A model generated the notes under the pieces. The model was not told the origin of the DNA, did not search any database, and was given only the letters and a program-made list of their open reading frames with translations. Positions 24,470 through 31,323 of a stretch of 35,222 bases of DNA are shown here, piece after piece. The number at the start of each line of letters is the position of its first letter. The first letter of the stretch is position 1. Position numbers and translations under genes: made by a program. The stretch is from assembly GCA_944393195.1 (NCBI GenBank), contig CALXZG010000003.1, positions 1 to 35,222 on the forward strand. The letters run 5' to 3'. Source of the DNA: an uncultured Alphaproteobacteria bacterium. GTDB taxonomy: Bacteria > Pseudomonadota > Alphaproteobacteria > CAAHEQ01 > UBA3637.

Positions 24470-25087
24470 ATGCGTTTTATTGTTTTATTCATTTGTATTT
24501 TTATGATGCGGCCGGCTTGGGCGATTATTGAACCGGCCATTGACACGCCGGACAATCGGGCTATTTTAACGGCAGTTGAAACGGCATACAATCAGATACG
24601 GACGTTACGGGCGCAGTTTGCTCAGTTTAATTCAAAAGTTAAAGATGATTTACAGACGGGGACTTTATATTTAGCGCGGCCGGGGCGGTTGCGGTTGGTG
24701 TATGAAAAGGGGTCGCCTTTGGAATTTTACGCCGCAAACGGGTATTTAACGTATCATGACAAAGAGGCAAAAGAGGTAAGTTATTTTGAGTTGGCTCAGA
24801 CACCGGTTGAGTTGATTTTAAAAGATCAGTTACGGTTTGACGATCCGGCTTTTGTCGTGACGGATGTCCAGGATATTTTGGATGAGTATTATGTGACGGC
24901 GCATAAGAAAGGGGCAAAGGAATTGGGAAGTTTGACGTTAATTATTGATAAAGAAACGATGCAATTGAAGCAATGGGATGTTGTGGATATGGCGGGCGTT
25001 AAATCGACGGTTTCTCTTTTTAAAACGGAAGTCAACATTCCTGTTGACAATCGATTATTTTTGTTTCAAAATCCCTATCAGGATTAA
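24470..25087 (+). CDS. lolA: Outer-membrane lipoprotein carrier protein LolA
   Basis: LolA ferries lipoproteins from the LolCDE exporter through the periplasm to the outer membrane. The 205 residues begin with a signal peptide (to about residue 18, RPAWA). They show the family pattern IRTLRAQFAQFNS, then LYLARPGRLRLVYEKGSPLEFYANG-type strand pairs, and the tail VDNRLFLFQNPYQD. The ATG at 24470 has GGAGG four bases upstream; the ATG at 24455 abuts the ftsK stop and has no site. ftsK-lolA adjacency is frequent in Alphaproteobacteria. The predicted lipoproteins at 6899 and 18268 would be clients. Confidence 0.9.
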   Translation: MRFIVLFICIFMMRPAWAIIEPAIDTPDNRAILTAVETAYNQIRTLRAQFAQFNSKVKDDLQTGTLYLARPGRLRLVYEKGSPLEFYAANGYLTYHDKEAKEVSYFELAQTPVELILKDQLRFDDPAFVVTDVQDILDEYYVTAHKKGAKELGSLTLIIDKETMQLKQWDVVDMAGVKSTVSLFKTEVNIPVDNRLFLFQNPYQD

Positions 25088-25104
25088 TTGAGAAGGAGGT
25101 TATC

Positions 25105-25683
25105 ATGAAAAAAGAGTTATTAACAGCAGTGGCGGTATGTTTCATTGCGGGAAGTGCCGTGGCACAGTACAATAAAGGAACAACGGTATGTTCCTATACG
25201 CCGATGCAGGATTTGATTCGGAATGCACGGAGTGCCGATCAGGTTCAACAGCTTATCAACAGCGGTGTTCAGATGAATGACGCGACGATTAAATGCGGCG
25301 GAAATTTGTTGCAATTGGCGATTCGGCGCGGGAATACGGAAATTTTGGGGTTGTTGTTGAGTCAGAACAAAAGTCAGATTAATGCAAATGTTTCGTTGAC
25401 CGGTTTTGAAATTCCGGGAGCGCCGAAGGAAGTTCCTTTGGTTATGTTTGCCGCCTACTATGCCCCGTCCGAAGCGGTGTTTCAGACGTTGATGAATGCC
25501 GGCGTGGATGTGACGGTGTTGGATACGTCGAACAATTCAGCATTGTGGTACATGGATCAAAACCCGGTTTTGCGTGAAACACCGACAGCCGATCAGGTAC
25601 GATCCAAAATTTTATACGGGTCAGCGTCAGCCAATGACGGAAACAAACAGGATAAGCAAGAGGCTCAGCCGGCTAAAAAATAA
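25105..25683 (+). CDS. Exported ankyrin-repeat-like protein
   Basis: The 192-residue protein has a signal peptide (cleavage near residue 20, GSAVA-Q). It then has ankyrin-like units: CGGNLLQLAIRRGNTEILGLLL and PLVMFAAYYAPSEAVFQTLMNAGVDVTVLD, followed by NNSALWYM. Ankyrin repeats bind proteins; in the periplasm they are seen in a few bacterial families of unknown target. Two cysteines (in TTVCSYT and TIKCGG) could form a bond. The ribosome site AAGGAGG is ideal. It is the last gene of the ftsK-lolA run, and its end overlaps a convergent gene by 19 bases. A hairpin terminator follows within that gene. Confidence 0.75.
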   Translation: MKKELLTAVAVCFIAGSAVAQYNKGTTVCSYTPMQDLIRNARSADQVQQLINSGVQMNDATIKCGGNLLQLAIRRGNTEILGLLLSQNKSQINANVSLTGFEIPGAPKEVPLVMFAAYYAPSEAVFQTLMNAGVDVTVLDTSNNSALWYMDQNPVLRETPTADQVRSKILYGSASANDGNKQDKQEAQPAKK

Positions 25684-26231
25684 CCCGTGGCATTGTTTTG
25701 AATCAGGGAATCGGCCTTTGGGCCGATTTTTTGTCGGAGTGCGTAAATGTGACTTTCTACCGTGTGTGTTTCGATATCGGGACGATAGTGCCAGACTTCT
25801 GTCAGTAATTGGGTACGGCTGACCGTTTGGGGGGCGGCGGCCGCCAAGCAGCACAGAACGGCGTTTTCTTTTTCCGTCAGTGGAATACGGCGATTATCAT
25901 CCTTACAGGTCAGCAGGCGCAAGCGGCCGTCAAAGCGGAAAACGGCATTTTCGAACAGGGGTAAATTGGCCCGGCGAGAGAGAAAAGCCATGACTTGGTC
26001 GCGTAAATCGGCGGGGGATATCGGGGTCGGCAATATCAGATCGGCGGGTTGGGTGTCGGATCCCAGAGCTATGGTTGGTGCGGTTATCGGTTCTTCCGAT
26101 ACAGGGAGTGGCGGGGCAAGCAAAACGGCGGCGTAGGTTCCCGCGGGTTGCCATGCTTCGGCCGGAATGTCGCTCAACAGGTCGCACAGGGCATTCAGAA
26201 CGGTTGTGTTTTGTGAAATGATTCCAATCAT
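25665..26231 (-). CDS. Winged-helix transcription regulator with pseudo-receiver domain
   Basis: The C-terminal half (about 93-186) is an OmpR-type winged helix: IPLTEKENAVLCCLAAA, VSRTQLLTEVWHY, DIETHTVESHIYALRQKIG and ATGYFLAG. The N-terminal ~87 residues follow the receiver fold but lack its chemistry. The acidic pair after strand 1 is absent (MIGIISQN), and the phospho-acceptor position in the VLLDxxLP motif reads VLLAPPLP (A39). It is therefore unlikely to be a kinase-controlled regulator and may be constitutive or ligand-controlled. No sensor kinase is adjacent. The gene diverges from waaA, whose promoter begins four bases from its start, so it may regulate itself and the lipid A genes. 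The ribosome site is weak. Confidence 0.8.
   Translation of the reverse strand: MIGIISQNTTVLNALCDLLSDIPAEAWQPAGTYAAVLLAPPLPVSEEPITAPTIALGSDTQPADLILPTPISPADLRDQVMAFLSRRANLPLFENAVFRFDGRLRLLTCKDDNRRIPLTEKENAVLCCLAAAAPQTVSRTQLLTEVWHYRPDIETHTVESHIYALRQKIGPKADSLIQNNATGYFLAG
25709..25732 (+). terminator. Intrinsic terminator of the ankyrin gene, inside a convergent coding region
   Basis: AATCGGCC (25709-25716) and GGCCGATT (25721-25728) form a perfect 8-bp stem with a 4-base loop and a T run to 25732. On the other strand the same bases encode residues near the C-terminus of the pseudo-receiver regulator. Confidence 0.78.
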
Positions 26232-26234
26232 ATG

Positions 26235-26263
26235 TTGCCTTTTTTATAAACTTGTTGTATGAT
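26235..26263 (+). promoter_or_regulatory. Sigma-70-type promoter for waaA-lpxK-lpxL
   Basis: TTGCCT (26235-26240) and TATGAT (26258-26263) are separated by 17 bases. The -35 box lies only four bases from the divergent regulator's start codon, so transcription of the regulator must cross this region. Confidence 0.6.
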
Positions 26264-26266
26264 AAG

Positions 26267-26282
26267 CCGGTTATTGAACCGG
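26267..26282 (+). other. Perfect inverted repeat in the waaA leader
   Basis: CCGGTT (26267-26272) and AACCGG (26277-26282) flank a four-base spacer right after the -10 box and about 10 bases before ATG 26293. It could fold in the mRNA near the ribosome site or bind a repressor, for example the divergent regulator. Confidence 0.5.
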
Positions 26283-26292
26283 GAAAAATAAA

Positions 26293-27558
26293 ATGGTTGC
26301 ATTCATACTATATCGAATTTTTGTTGTCTTGGCAACGCCTTTCATTTTTGTGTGGTTGTTTATACGGAAAAAGAAAGGAAAAGAAGATGCCGTTCGTTTT
26401 CCGGAGCGGTTCGGGCGGCAATTACCCGATCGGCCGGCAGGACGCTTGGTTTGGTTGCATGGGGCGAGTGTGGGTGAGTGTTTATCCATGTTGCCGTTAA
26501 TTAATCGGTTGTTGGTCGAGGATGCCGATTTGCATGTGATGGTGACCTCCGGAACGGTAACATCGGCGGCATTGATGGCAAAGCGATTGCCGGATCGGGC
26601 TTTTCATGTTTATGTGCCGGTTGATATGCGGGGAGCGGCCCGACGGTTTGTCCGTCATTTTCGACCGGATGCCGTATTGTGGTTTGAATCAGAATTTTGG
26701 CCGACTATTTTACAGGAAATTCGGGCAATCGGGGTGCCTTTGATTTTATTAAACGGGCGGATTTCCGATCGGTCTTTCCGGCGGTGGCAAAAAGCGTTAT
26801 GGATTATTCGGCCGTTATTGGGATTGTTTACGTTGGTTTTCGGGCAGACGGAGGAAGATGCGCGGCGGTTGCGTGTCTTGGGGGCTTCGGAGGCCGTTTG
26901 TGTCGGCAATTTAAAGTGTGCGGCGCCGCCGGCTCCTTTTGACGCGGCGGAATTGGCACGGTTAACGGAGGCTATCGGAAATCGGCCGTGTTGGGTCGGT
27001 GGCAGTACGCACCCCGGAGAAGAGGCAATGATGGCCGATGTGCATCGGGCTTTGGCGGCAGAATTTCCGGACTTGTTGACGATTTCGGCACCGCGGCATC
27101 CGGAGCGAGCAGATGTGGTGTCGGCTTTTGAGCAACGGGGATTACGGGTTGCCCGGCGGACGGCGGGGGAAGCGATTACGCCGGATACAAATGTTTATTT
27201 CGCCGATACGTTGGGGGAGATGGGATTGATTTATCGGTTAGCCCCGATTGTTTTTGTGGGCGGATCTTTGGTTCCTTTTGGCGGGCAGAACATGTTGGAG
27301 CCGATGCGATTGGGACGGGCGGTTGTGATCGGGCCGCATGCTTTTAATTTTCGGGAAATTGTCGCGACAGCCAAGGCGCGGGAGGCTTTGGTGGAAGTAT
27401 CGGATGTGGCCGGATTGACGGATGTGTTACGGCAATGGTTATTGTATCCGGCGGAGCGGGCGGCTATCGGTGAACGGGCAGAGGCGCAGGCGTGTGCCGA
27501 GATGGCTGTATTAGATCGGGTATGTGCCGTATTACGACAACAGGGGGTTATTGCATGA
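26293..27558 (+). CDS. waaA: 3-deoxy-D-manno-octulosonic acid (Kdo) transferase
   Basis: WaaA adds Kdo from CMP-Kdo to the lipid A precursor on the inner face of the cytoplasmic membrane. The 421 residues start with one membrane helix (about 5-24) and then RFPERFGR (35-42, with the glutamate of the catalytic ER(x)G motif). The N-domain motif HGASVGE (56-62) follows. VMVTSGTVTSA and RPDAVLWFESEFWP lead to the C-domain, which has GGSTHPGEE (about 235), APRHPER and FVGGSLVPFGGQNMLEP, all typical of this GT30 family. The ribosome site is poor. It heads an operon with lpxK and an lpxL-type gene, each overlapping the last by four bases. Confidence 0.94.
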   Translation: MVAFILYRIFVVLATPFIFVWLFIRKKKGKEDAVRFPERFGRQLPDRPAGRLVWLHGASVGECLSMLPLINRLLVEDADLHVMVTSGTVTSAALMAKRLPDRAFHVYVPVDMRGAARRFVRHFRPDAVLWFESEFWPTILQEIRAIGVPLILLNGRISDRSFRRWQKALWIIRPLLGLFTLVFGQTEEDARRLRVLGASEAVCVGNLKCAAPPAPFDAAELARLTEAIGNRPCWVGGSTHPGEEAMMADVHRALAAEFPDLLTISAPRHPERADVVSAFEQRGLRVARRTAGEAITPDTNVYFADTLGEMGLIYRLAPIVFVGGSLVPFGGQNMLEPMRLGRAVVIGPHAFNFREIVATAKAREALVEVSDVAGLTDVLRQWLLYPAERAAIGERAEAQACAEMAVLDRVCAVLRQQGVIA

Positions 27559-28529
27559 GGGCTCCGGCTTTTTGGCAGAAAAAGGGCGCTTGGCAAAGTC
27601 GGATTTTACGGCCGTTCGGGTGTGTATATGCTTGGTTAACGGCGCGACGGTTGCGGCGGGGTAAGCCTTGGGCAGCGGGGGTGCCGGTTTTTTGTGTCGG
27701 TAATATCGGTGTCGGCGGAACGGGAAAAACACCGGTGTGTTTGGCTTTGGGGGAATTGTTAACCAAGGCGGGTGTCGGGTTTTACTTCCTTAATCACGGC
27801 TATGGGGCCAAAGTTCAGAATGTTGTTGTTCGGCAAGGTGTTCATACGGCCGTAGAGGTGGGGGATGAGGCTTTGTTGTTAGCGGCGGCGGCACCGACGG
27901 TTGTGGATCGGCGGCGGAATCGGGGGGCGGCGACGGCGGTTGCAAATGGGGCGGCGGCGATTATTATGGATGACGGGTTTCAAAATCCGTCGTTACAAAA
28001 AGATGTTTCTTTTGTTGTGATTGATGGTCGAAAGGGGCTTGGCAATTTATGTGTGTTGCCGGCCGGACCTTTGCGGGAACCGGCGATTGTCGGGTTGCGA
28101 CGGGCTTCGGCGGTTATTATTGTCGGAGAAGACACCTGGGGTGTGCAATCGTGGTTGGCGCAGCAGGGCATAATGGTGCCGGTTTTTACGGGGGCTTTTG
28201 TGCCGGATGCGGATGTGTTGGCCGGGTTACAGGGGCAGGAGGTTGTGGCTTTTGCCGGTATCGGGCATCCGGATAAATTTTTTGATATGTTGACGGCGGC
28301 GGGTGTGGTTGTCGGGCAGCGGCAGGCTTTTCCGGATCATTATTTTTACACGCGGTTTGATATTGAACAGTTGTTAGCGGAGGCCGGTCAGCGCCCGTTG
28401 GTGACGACGGCGAAGGACTTTGTTAAAATACCGCGGGATTTACAGGGACGGGTTATTGTTGTGCCGGGGGTGTTCCGGTTTGATGATGAAGCCGCCGTTT
28501 TACAGATGATACAAGGAGTCATATCATGA
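27555..28529 (+). CDS. lpxK: Tetraacyldisaccharide 4'-kinase
   Basis: LpxK phosphorylates the 4' position of the tetraacylated disaccharide to give lipid IVA, at the membrane. The 324 residues contain the P-loop GNIGVGGTGKTP (49-60) and the catalytic-site stretch MDDGFQNPS (family DDGxQ). GYGAKVQ and FAGIGHPDKFFDML in the C-domain also match. The N-terminal hydrophobic segment anchors the protein. Start at ATG 27555, overlapping the waaA stop as ATGA, is set by CAGGGGG a few bases upstream; an in-frame ATG at 27492 lies within waaA. lpxK follows waaA and precedes an acyltransferase, a logical lipid A cassette. Confidence 0.93.
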   Translation: MRAPAFWQKKGAWQSRILRPFGCVYAWLTARRLRRGKPWAAGVPVFCVGNIGVGGTGKTPVCLALGELLTKAGVGFYFLNHGYGAKVQNVVVRQGVHTAVEVGDEALLLAAAAPTVVDRRRNRGAATAVANGAAAIIMDDGFQNPSLQKDVSFVVIDGRKGLGNLCVLPAGPLREPAIVGLRRASAVIIVGEDTWGVQSWLAQQGIMVPVFTGAFVPDADVLAGLQGQEVVAFAGIGHPDKFFDMLTAAGVVVGQRQAFPDHYFYTRFDIEQLLAEAGQRPLVTTAKDFVKIPRDLQGRVIVVPGVFRFDDEAAVLQMIQGVIS

Positions 28530-29434
28530 CGGTAACGGAAGAGCAGGTACGGCAATCGCCGCGTAACGGTTTTCAGCGGGTTGTGTCGGATCCGGCAGTT
28601 GCAATAACGGCGTTGTTGTTTTGGGGGATGTTTAAGGTGTTGCCGGTTCGGTGGGCATCGGCTTTAGGCGGGGCTATCGGTGGGGTGGCCGGTCTTTTTT
28701 TACGGAAACGGAATCGGATCGCCCTTGTCAATTTACGAATTGCTTTTCCGGACAAAACAGAGGCCGAGCGACGGGCTATTTTACGGCGGTCGTGGCAACA
28801 TTGGGGACGATTTTATGCGGAAATGCCGCATGCGTCGGCTTTGTTTCGGACGGCGGAAATTGTCGGAATGGACTATTTAAAGCAAGTGGCCGCCGCGGGG
28901 CGGGGCGGATTGGTTTGTTCGGCCCATTTGGGAAATTGGGAATTGGCCGTGTCACAACCTTTGTTCGATGATGTTTGTTTAAATCCGGTGTATCGGCGGG
29001 CAAATAATCCGTGGCTTGATAAATTGATGTTTCAACGGCGAACGGGAACGTTGATTCCGAAAGGGACAACAGGGGCGCGGCAGTTGGTTTCCGTGCTTCG
29101 GCAGGGCGGATTAGTGGTTATGTTATGTGATCAGAAGTTACGGGAAGGCATTACGGTTCCTTTCTTCGGCAAGCCGGCAATGACGGCACCGGCCATTGCG
29201 ACGATGGCTTTAAAGTTTAACACGCCGATTGTGATGGCGCGGAGTATTCGCAAGCCGAGCGGGCAATTTTATGTGGAAGTATCGGCCCCTTTATCTATGC
29301 CGAACACGGGGGATATGGCGGCGGATACGGCGACGGTGATGGGAAACATCAACCGAATTATGGAAGGGTGGATCCGCGAAACGCCGGAGCAATGGTTATG
29401 GATGCACCGGCGTTTTGACAAATCCGAGTATTAA
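28526..29434 (+). CDS. lpxL: Lipid A acyltransferase (LpxL/HtrB family)
   Basis: This family transfers a secondary acyl chain onto Kdo-lipid IVA. The 302 residues include an N-terminal membrane helix (about 24-55), VNLRIAFPDKTEAER and the catalytic HxxxxE motif AHLGNWE (H134, E139). Also seen are PVYRRANNPWLDKLM, LCDQKLREGITVPFFG and the end QWLWMHRRF, as in LpxL. Which acyl chain it uses cannot be read from the sequence, and LpxM-type activity is possible. ATG overlaps the lpxK stop (ATGA). Its stop and that of the convergent gene share the bases TTAA (29431-29434), so there is no room for a terminator. Confidence 0.9.
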   Translation: MTVTEEQVRQSPRNGFQRVVSDPAVAITALLFWGMFKVLPVRWASALGGAIGGVAGLFLRKRNRIALVNLRIAFPDKTEAERRAILRRSWQHWGRFYAEMPHASALFRTAEIVGMDYLKQVAAAGRGGLVCSAHLGNWELAVSQPLFDDVCLNPVYRRANNPWLDKLMFQRRTGTLIPKGTTGARQLVSVLRQGGLVVMLCDQKLREGITVPFFGKPAMTAPAIATMALKFNTPIVMARSIRKPSGQFYVEVSAPLSMPNTGDMAADTATVMGNINRIMEGWIRETPEQWLWMHRRFDKSEY

Positions 29435-30123
29435 TGTTTTAAGCTTGATTGTTGGCGGTGGTATTGCCACAAGGCTATGGCAAACAATAGCGGAAGGCAG
29501 GCTTCGCCGCCTTCTTCAACCAATTTAAACCAGATTTCGGTTGCTTCGGTCAGGTGCGTGCCGGTTGCCTTATAGTAATTACCGGGGAAGCGATCGGCGA
29601 TTTTGGAGAGGATACCGATCCCGCCAAAGGTGCATATTGTCCAATAGATCGGATTACCGGCGAAGAAACCGCGGATGATTTTCGGGGTATATTGAATCAA
29701 TAATTTAAGAATGATTGCGACGACGCTGAGGACAAGAATGGCCGTAATGATTTTTTCGGACAGTGGGTTATTCGGGTTGGTAAAGAAACGGATTTTGATG
29801 GCCGTGGTATCCGTTGATGTCAGAGCGTGTTGAATTCCCATTTCCCGCAACAAAGCGGCCAGCCAGAGAACCAAAAACAGAACATAAGATGTTTGTTGCG
29901 GTGTATTGATAAAATCACGATGGAGGGCGAGGGCGGTTATGAAGGCCAGTCCATACATGGTATAAGTGATGATTTCCAGTGCGCCTTCCGTTTCAAAAAA
30001 GGTAATGGGGCGGTCGGGGTTCAGGATAAAGCTGAGCCCGAAGCACAGTGTCAGAAATGCCAAAACAACGGCCGGTGCAAAAAGGGTAGGGAGAGAAAAA
30101 TTCTTTTTCATTTTTTTAATCAT
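29431..30123 (-). CDS. Multi-span membrane protein of unknown function
   Basis: The 230 residues hold about six hydrophobic helices: near 10-34, 52-70, 79-95, 120-140, 157-172 and at the C-terminus near LPLLFAIALW. Charged or polar motifs in the loops include LREMGIQHALTSTD, KIRFFTNPNNPLSEKII and EIWFKLVEEGGEACLP, with several acids inside hydrophobic context. I do not recognise a family. It faces the lipid A operon tail to tail. GAAAGG stands upstream of the ATG at 30123. A promoter with a perfect palindrome in its spacer (30158-30187) suggests tight repression. A role in envelope lipids is only guilt by location. Confidence 0.72.
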   Translation of the reverse strand: MIKKMKKNFSLPTLFAPAVVLAFLTLCFGLSFILNPDRPITFFETEGALEIITYTMYGLAFITALALHRDFINTPQQTSYVLFLVLWLAALLREMGIQHALTSTDTTAIKIRFFTNPNNPLSEKIITAILVLSVVAIILKLLIQYTPKIIRGFFAGNPIYWTICTFGGIGILSKIADRFPGNYYKATGTHLTEATEIWFKLVEEGGEACLPLLFAIALWQYHRQQSSLKH

Positions 30124-30157
30124 GAGACAGACCTTTCATCAGAGGGATACTGATTGG

Positions 30158-30187
30158 AAAATACAACTGATACAGTTGGAAAGTCAA
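30158..30187 (-). promoter_or_regulatory. Promoter of the multi-span membrane protein
   Basis: On the - strand TTGACT (30182-30187) and TATTTT (30158-30163) are separated by 18 bases. The spacer contains the palindrome at 30164-30178. The transcript would start about 27 bases before the ATG. Confidence 0.55.
30164..30178. promoter_or_regulatory. Candidate operator, perfect 6-3-6 palindrome
   Basis: CAACTG (30164-30169), ATA, CAGTTG (30173-30178). It lies exactly between the -35 and -10 boxes, where a bound dimer would block polymerase. No second copy was noticed in the window. Confidence 0.5.
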
Positions 30188-30312
30188 GGAAAAAATAGGA
30201 TGGTATGCTTTGGACGGGGGGTGAAAAAGCGGTCGATGTGACGGGTCGGAAAAAAGAGATTTATCGGAAAAAACATATTTTTTTATTGTCAAACGAACAA
30301 AAACGGGGTATG

Positions 30313-30343
30313 TTGCCAACATTATTGCATATCGATGTATGAT
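30313..30343 (+). promoter_or_regulatory. Possible promoter of the DUF3943 gene
   Basis: TTGCCA (30313-30318) and TATGAT (30338-30343) are separated by 19 bases, slightly long. A TG lies just upstream of the -10 box. Nothing else is seen in the gap 30188-30312. Confidence 0.4.
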
Positions 30344-30378
30344 GTGTGTTGAATTGAATATCACAAAGCGGAAAGAAA

Positions 30379-31146
30379 ATGATGCGGATCCGGAATCTTG
30401 TTTGTTATTTGGTATGCTTGTGTTTACCTCTGACAGTTGTATGCCCCGCGTGGTCGATGGGCGGAGAGGAGATGATTGGGCCGCTGGTCAAGCCGAGTAT
30501 TTATGATCGGCCGTATTCCATTGACGAAAACGAGGTGGATAGCCGTTTGTTGACCCGGAATACGGTTGCTTTGGTCGGGACGGGTGTGGCGACAATGGGG
30601 TTTTTGTATTTAATGCCGTCCAGCTTTACGAATTGGGAAGATGACGGGAAAAGTCCGGCGAAAAAGTGGTGGGACAATGTTTCGCGCGAACCGGTTTGGG
30701 ACAGCGATGATATTTTTCTGAACTATGTGACACATCCGTATGCGGGGGCGATTTATTATATGGGTGCGCGGTCGGCCGGGGCAAATGCCACGTATTCTTT
30801 GCTCTATTCATTTGCGTTGTCGACTTTCTTTTGGGAGTATGGGATAGAGGCTTTTGCCGAACGACCGTCGATACAGGATTTGATTGTGACACCGTTGGCG
30901 GGGGCTGTGTTGGGGGAATGGTTTTACATCAGCAAGCGCAAGATTATTGAAAACGGCTATGAATTATGGGGATCGCGAGGATTAGGAAAGACAGCCGTCT
31001 TTTTAATGGATCCGATGACGGAAGTCAGTCATTTGATATGGGGGGATGACAAGCCCGTCAATGAATCCTTTCAATTAAGTTCGCAGCCGTTTATGACGCG
31101 AAGCGGTAATATCGGATACGGGATATCGATGCAGTTCCGTTTTTAG
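30379..31146 (+). CDS. DUF3943 domain-containing exported protein
   Basis: The protein has 255 residues with a signal peptide (about 1-26, ending PAWS). The central region DDIFLNYVTHPYAGAIYYMGARSAGANA, YSLLYSFALSTFFWEYGIEAFAERPSIQDLIVTPLAGAVLGE is the DUF3943 signature. Members are outer-membrane or envelope proteins of unknown function. The C-terminus, IGYGISMQFRF, ends in phenylalanine like outer-membrane beta-strands. It has its own promoter and a good terminator. It lies just upstream of an arylsulfotransferase-family gene but in a separate unit. Confidence 0.82.
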   Translation: MMRIRNLVCYLVCLCLPLTVVCPAWSMGGEEMIGPLVKPSIYDRPYSIDENEVDSRLLTRNTVALVGTGVATMGFLYLMPSSFTNWEDDGKSPAKKWWDNVSREPVWDSDDIFLNYVTHPYAGAIYYMGARSAGANATYSLLYSFALSTFFWEYGIEAFAERPSIQDLIVTPLAGAVLGEWFYISKRKIIENGYELWGSRGLGKTAVFLMDPMTEVSHLIWGDDKPVNESFQLSSQPFMTRSGNIGYGISMQFRF

Positions 31147-31171
31147 AAAATGTATGAATCGGTATATATCA

Positions 31172-31206
31172 AAGGAAGCCCAACCGAAACGGTGGCTTCC
31201 TTTTTT
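31172..31206 (+). terminator. Intrinsic terminator after the DUF3943 gene
   Basis: GGAAGCC (31174-31180) pairs with GGCTTCC (31194-31200). Inside, ACCG pairs with CGGT around an AAA loop. Six T follow, and the A run before the stem could make it work on both strands. Confidence 0.88.
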
Positions 31207-31247
31207 GTGAGGGGTATTCGGGCGGGAAAAGAGGGAGAGGCGAAGGC

Positions 31248-31276
31248 TTGTTTTTATATTCTTTTGGGAGTATATA
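31248..31276 (+). promoter_or_regulatory. Possible promoter of arylsulfotransferase-like gene A
   Basis: TTGTTT (31248-31253) and TATATA (31271-31276) are separated by 17 bases, about 48 bases before ATG 31324. Confidence 0.45.
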
Positions 31277-31323
31277 AAAAAGGAGATTGAGTTGACAATC
31301 CGATTGCCTGATGGAAAAAGGAA

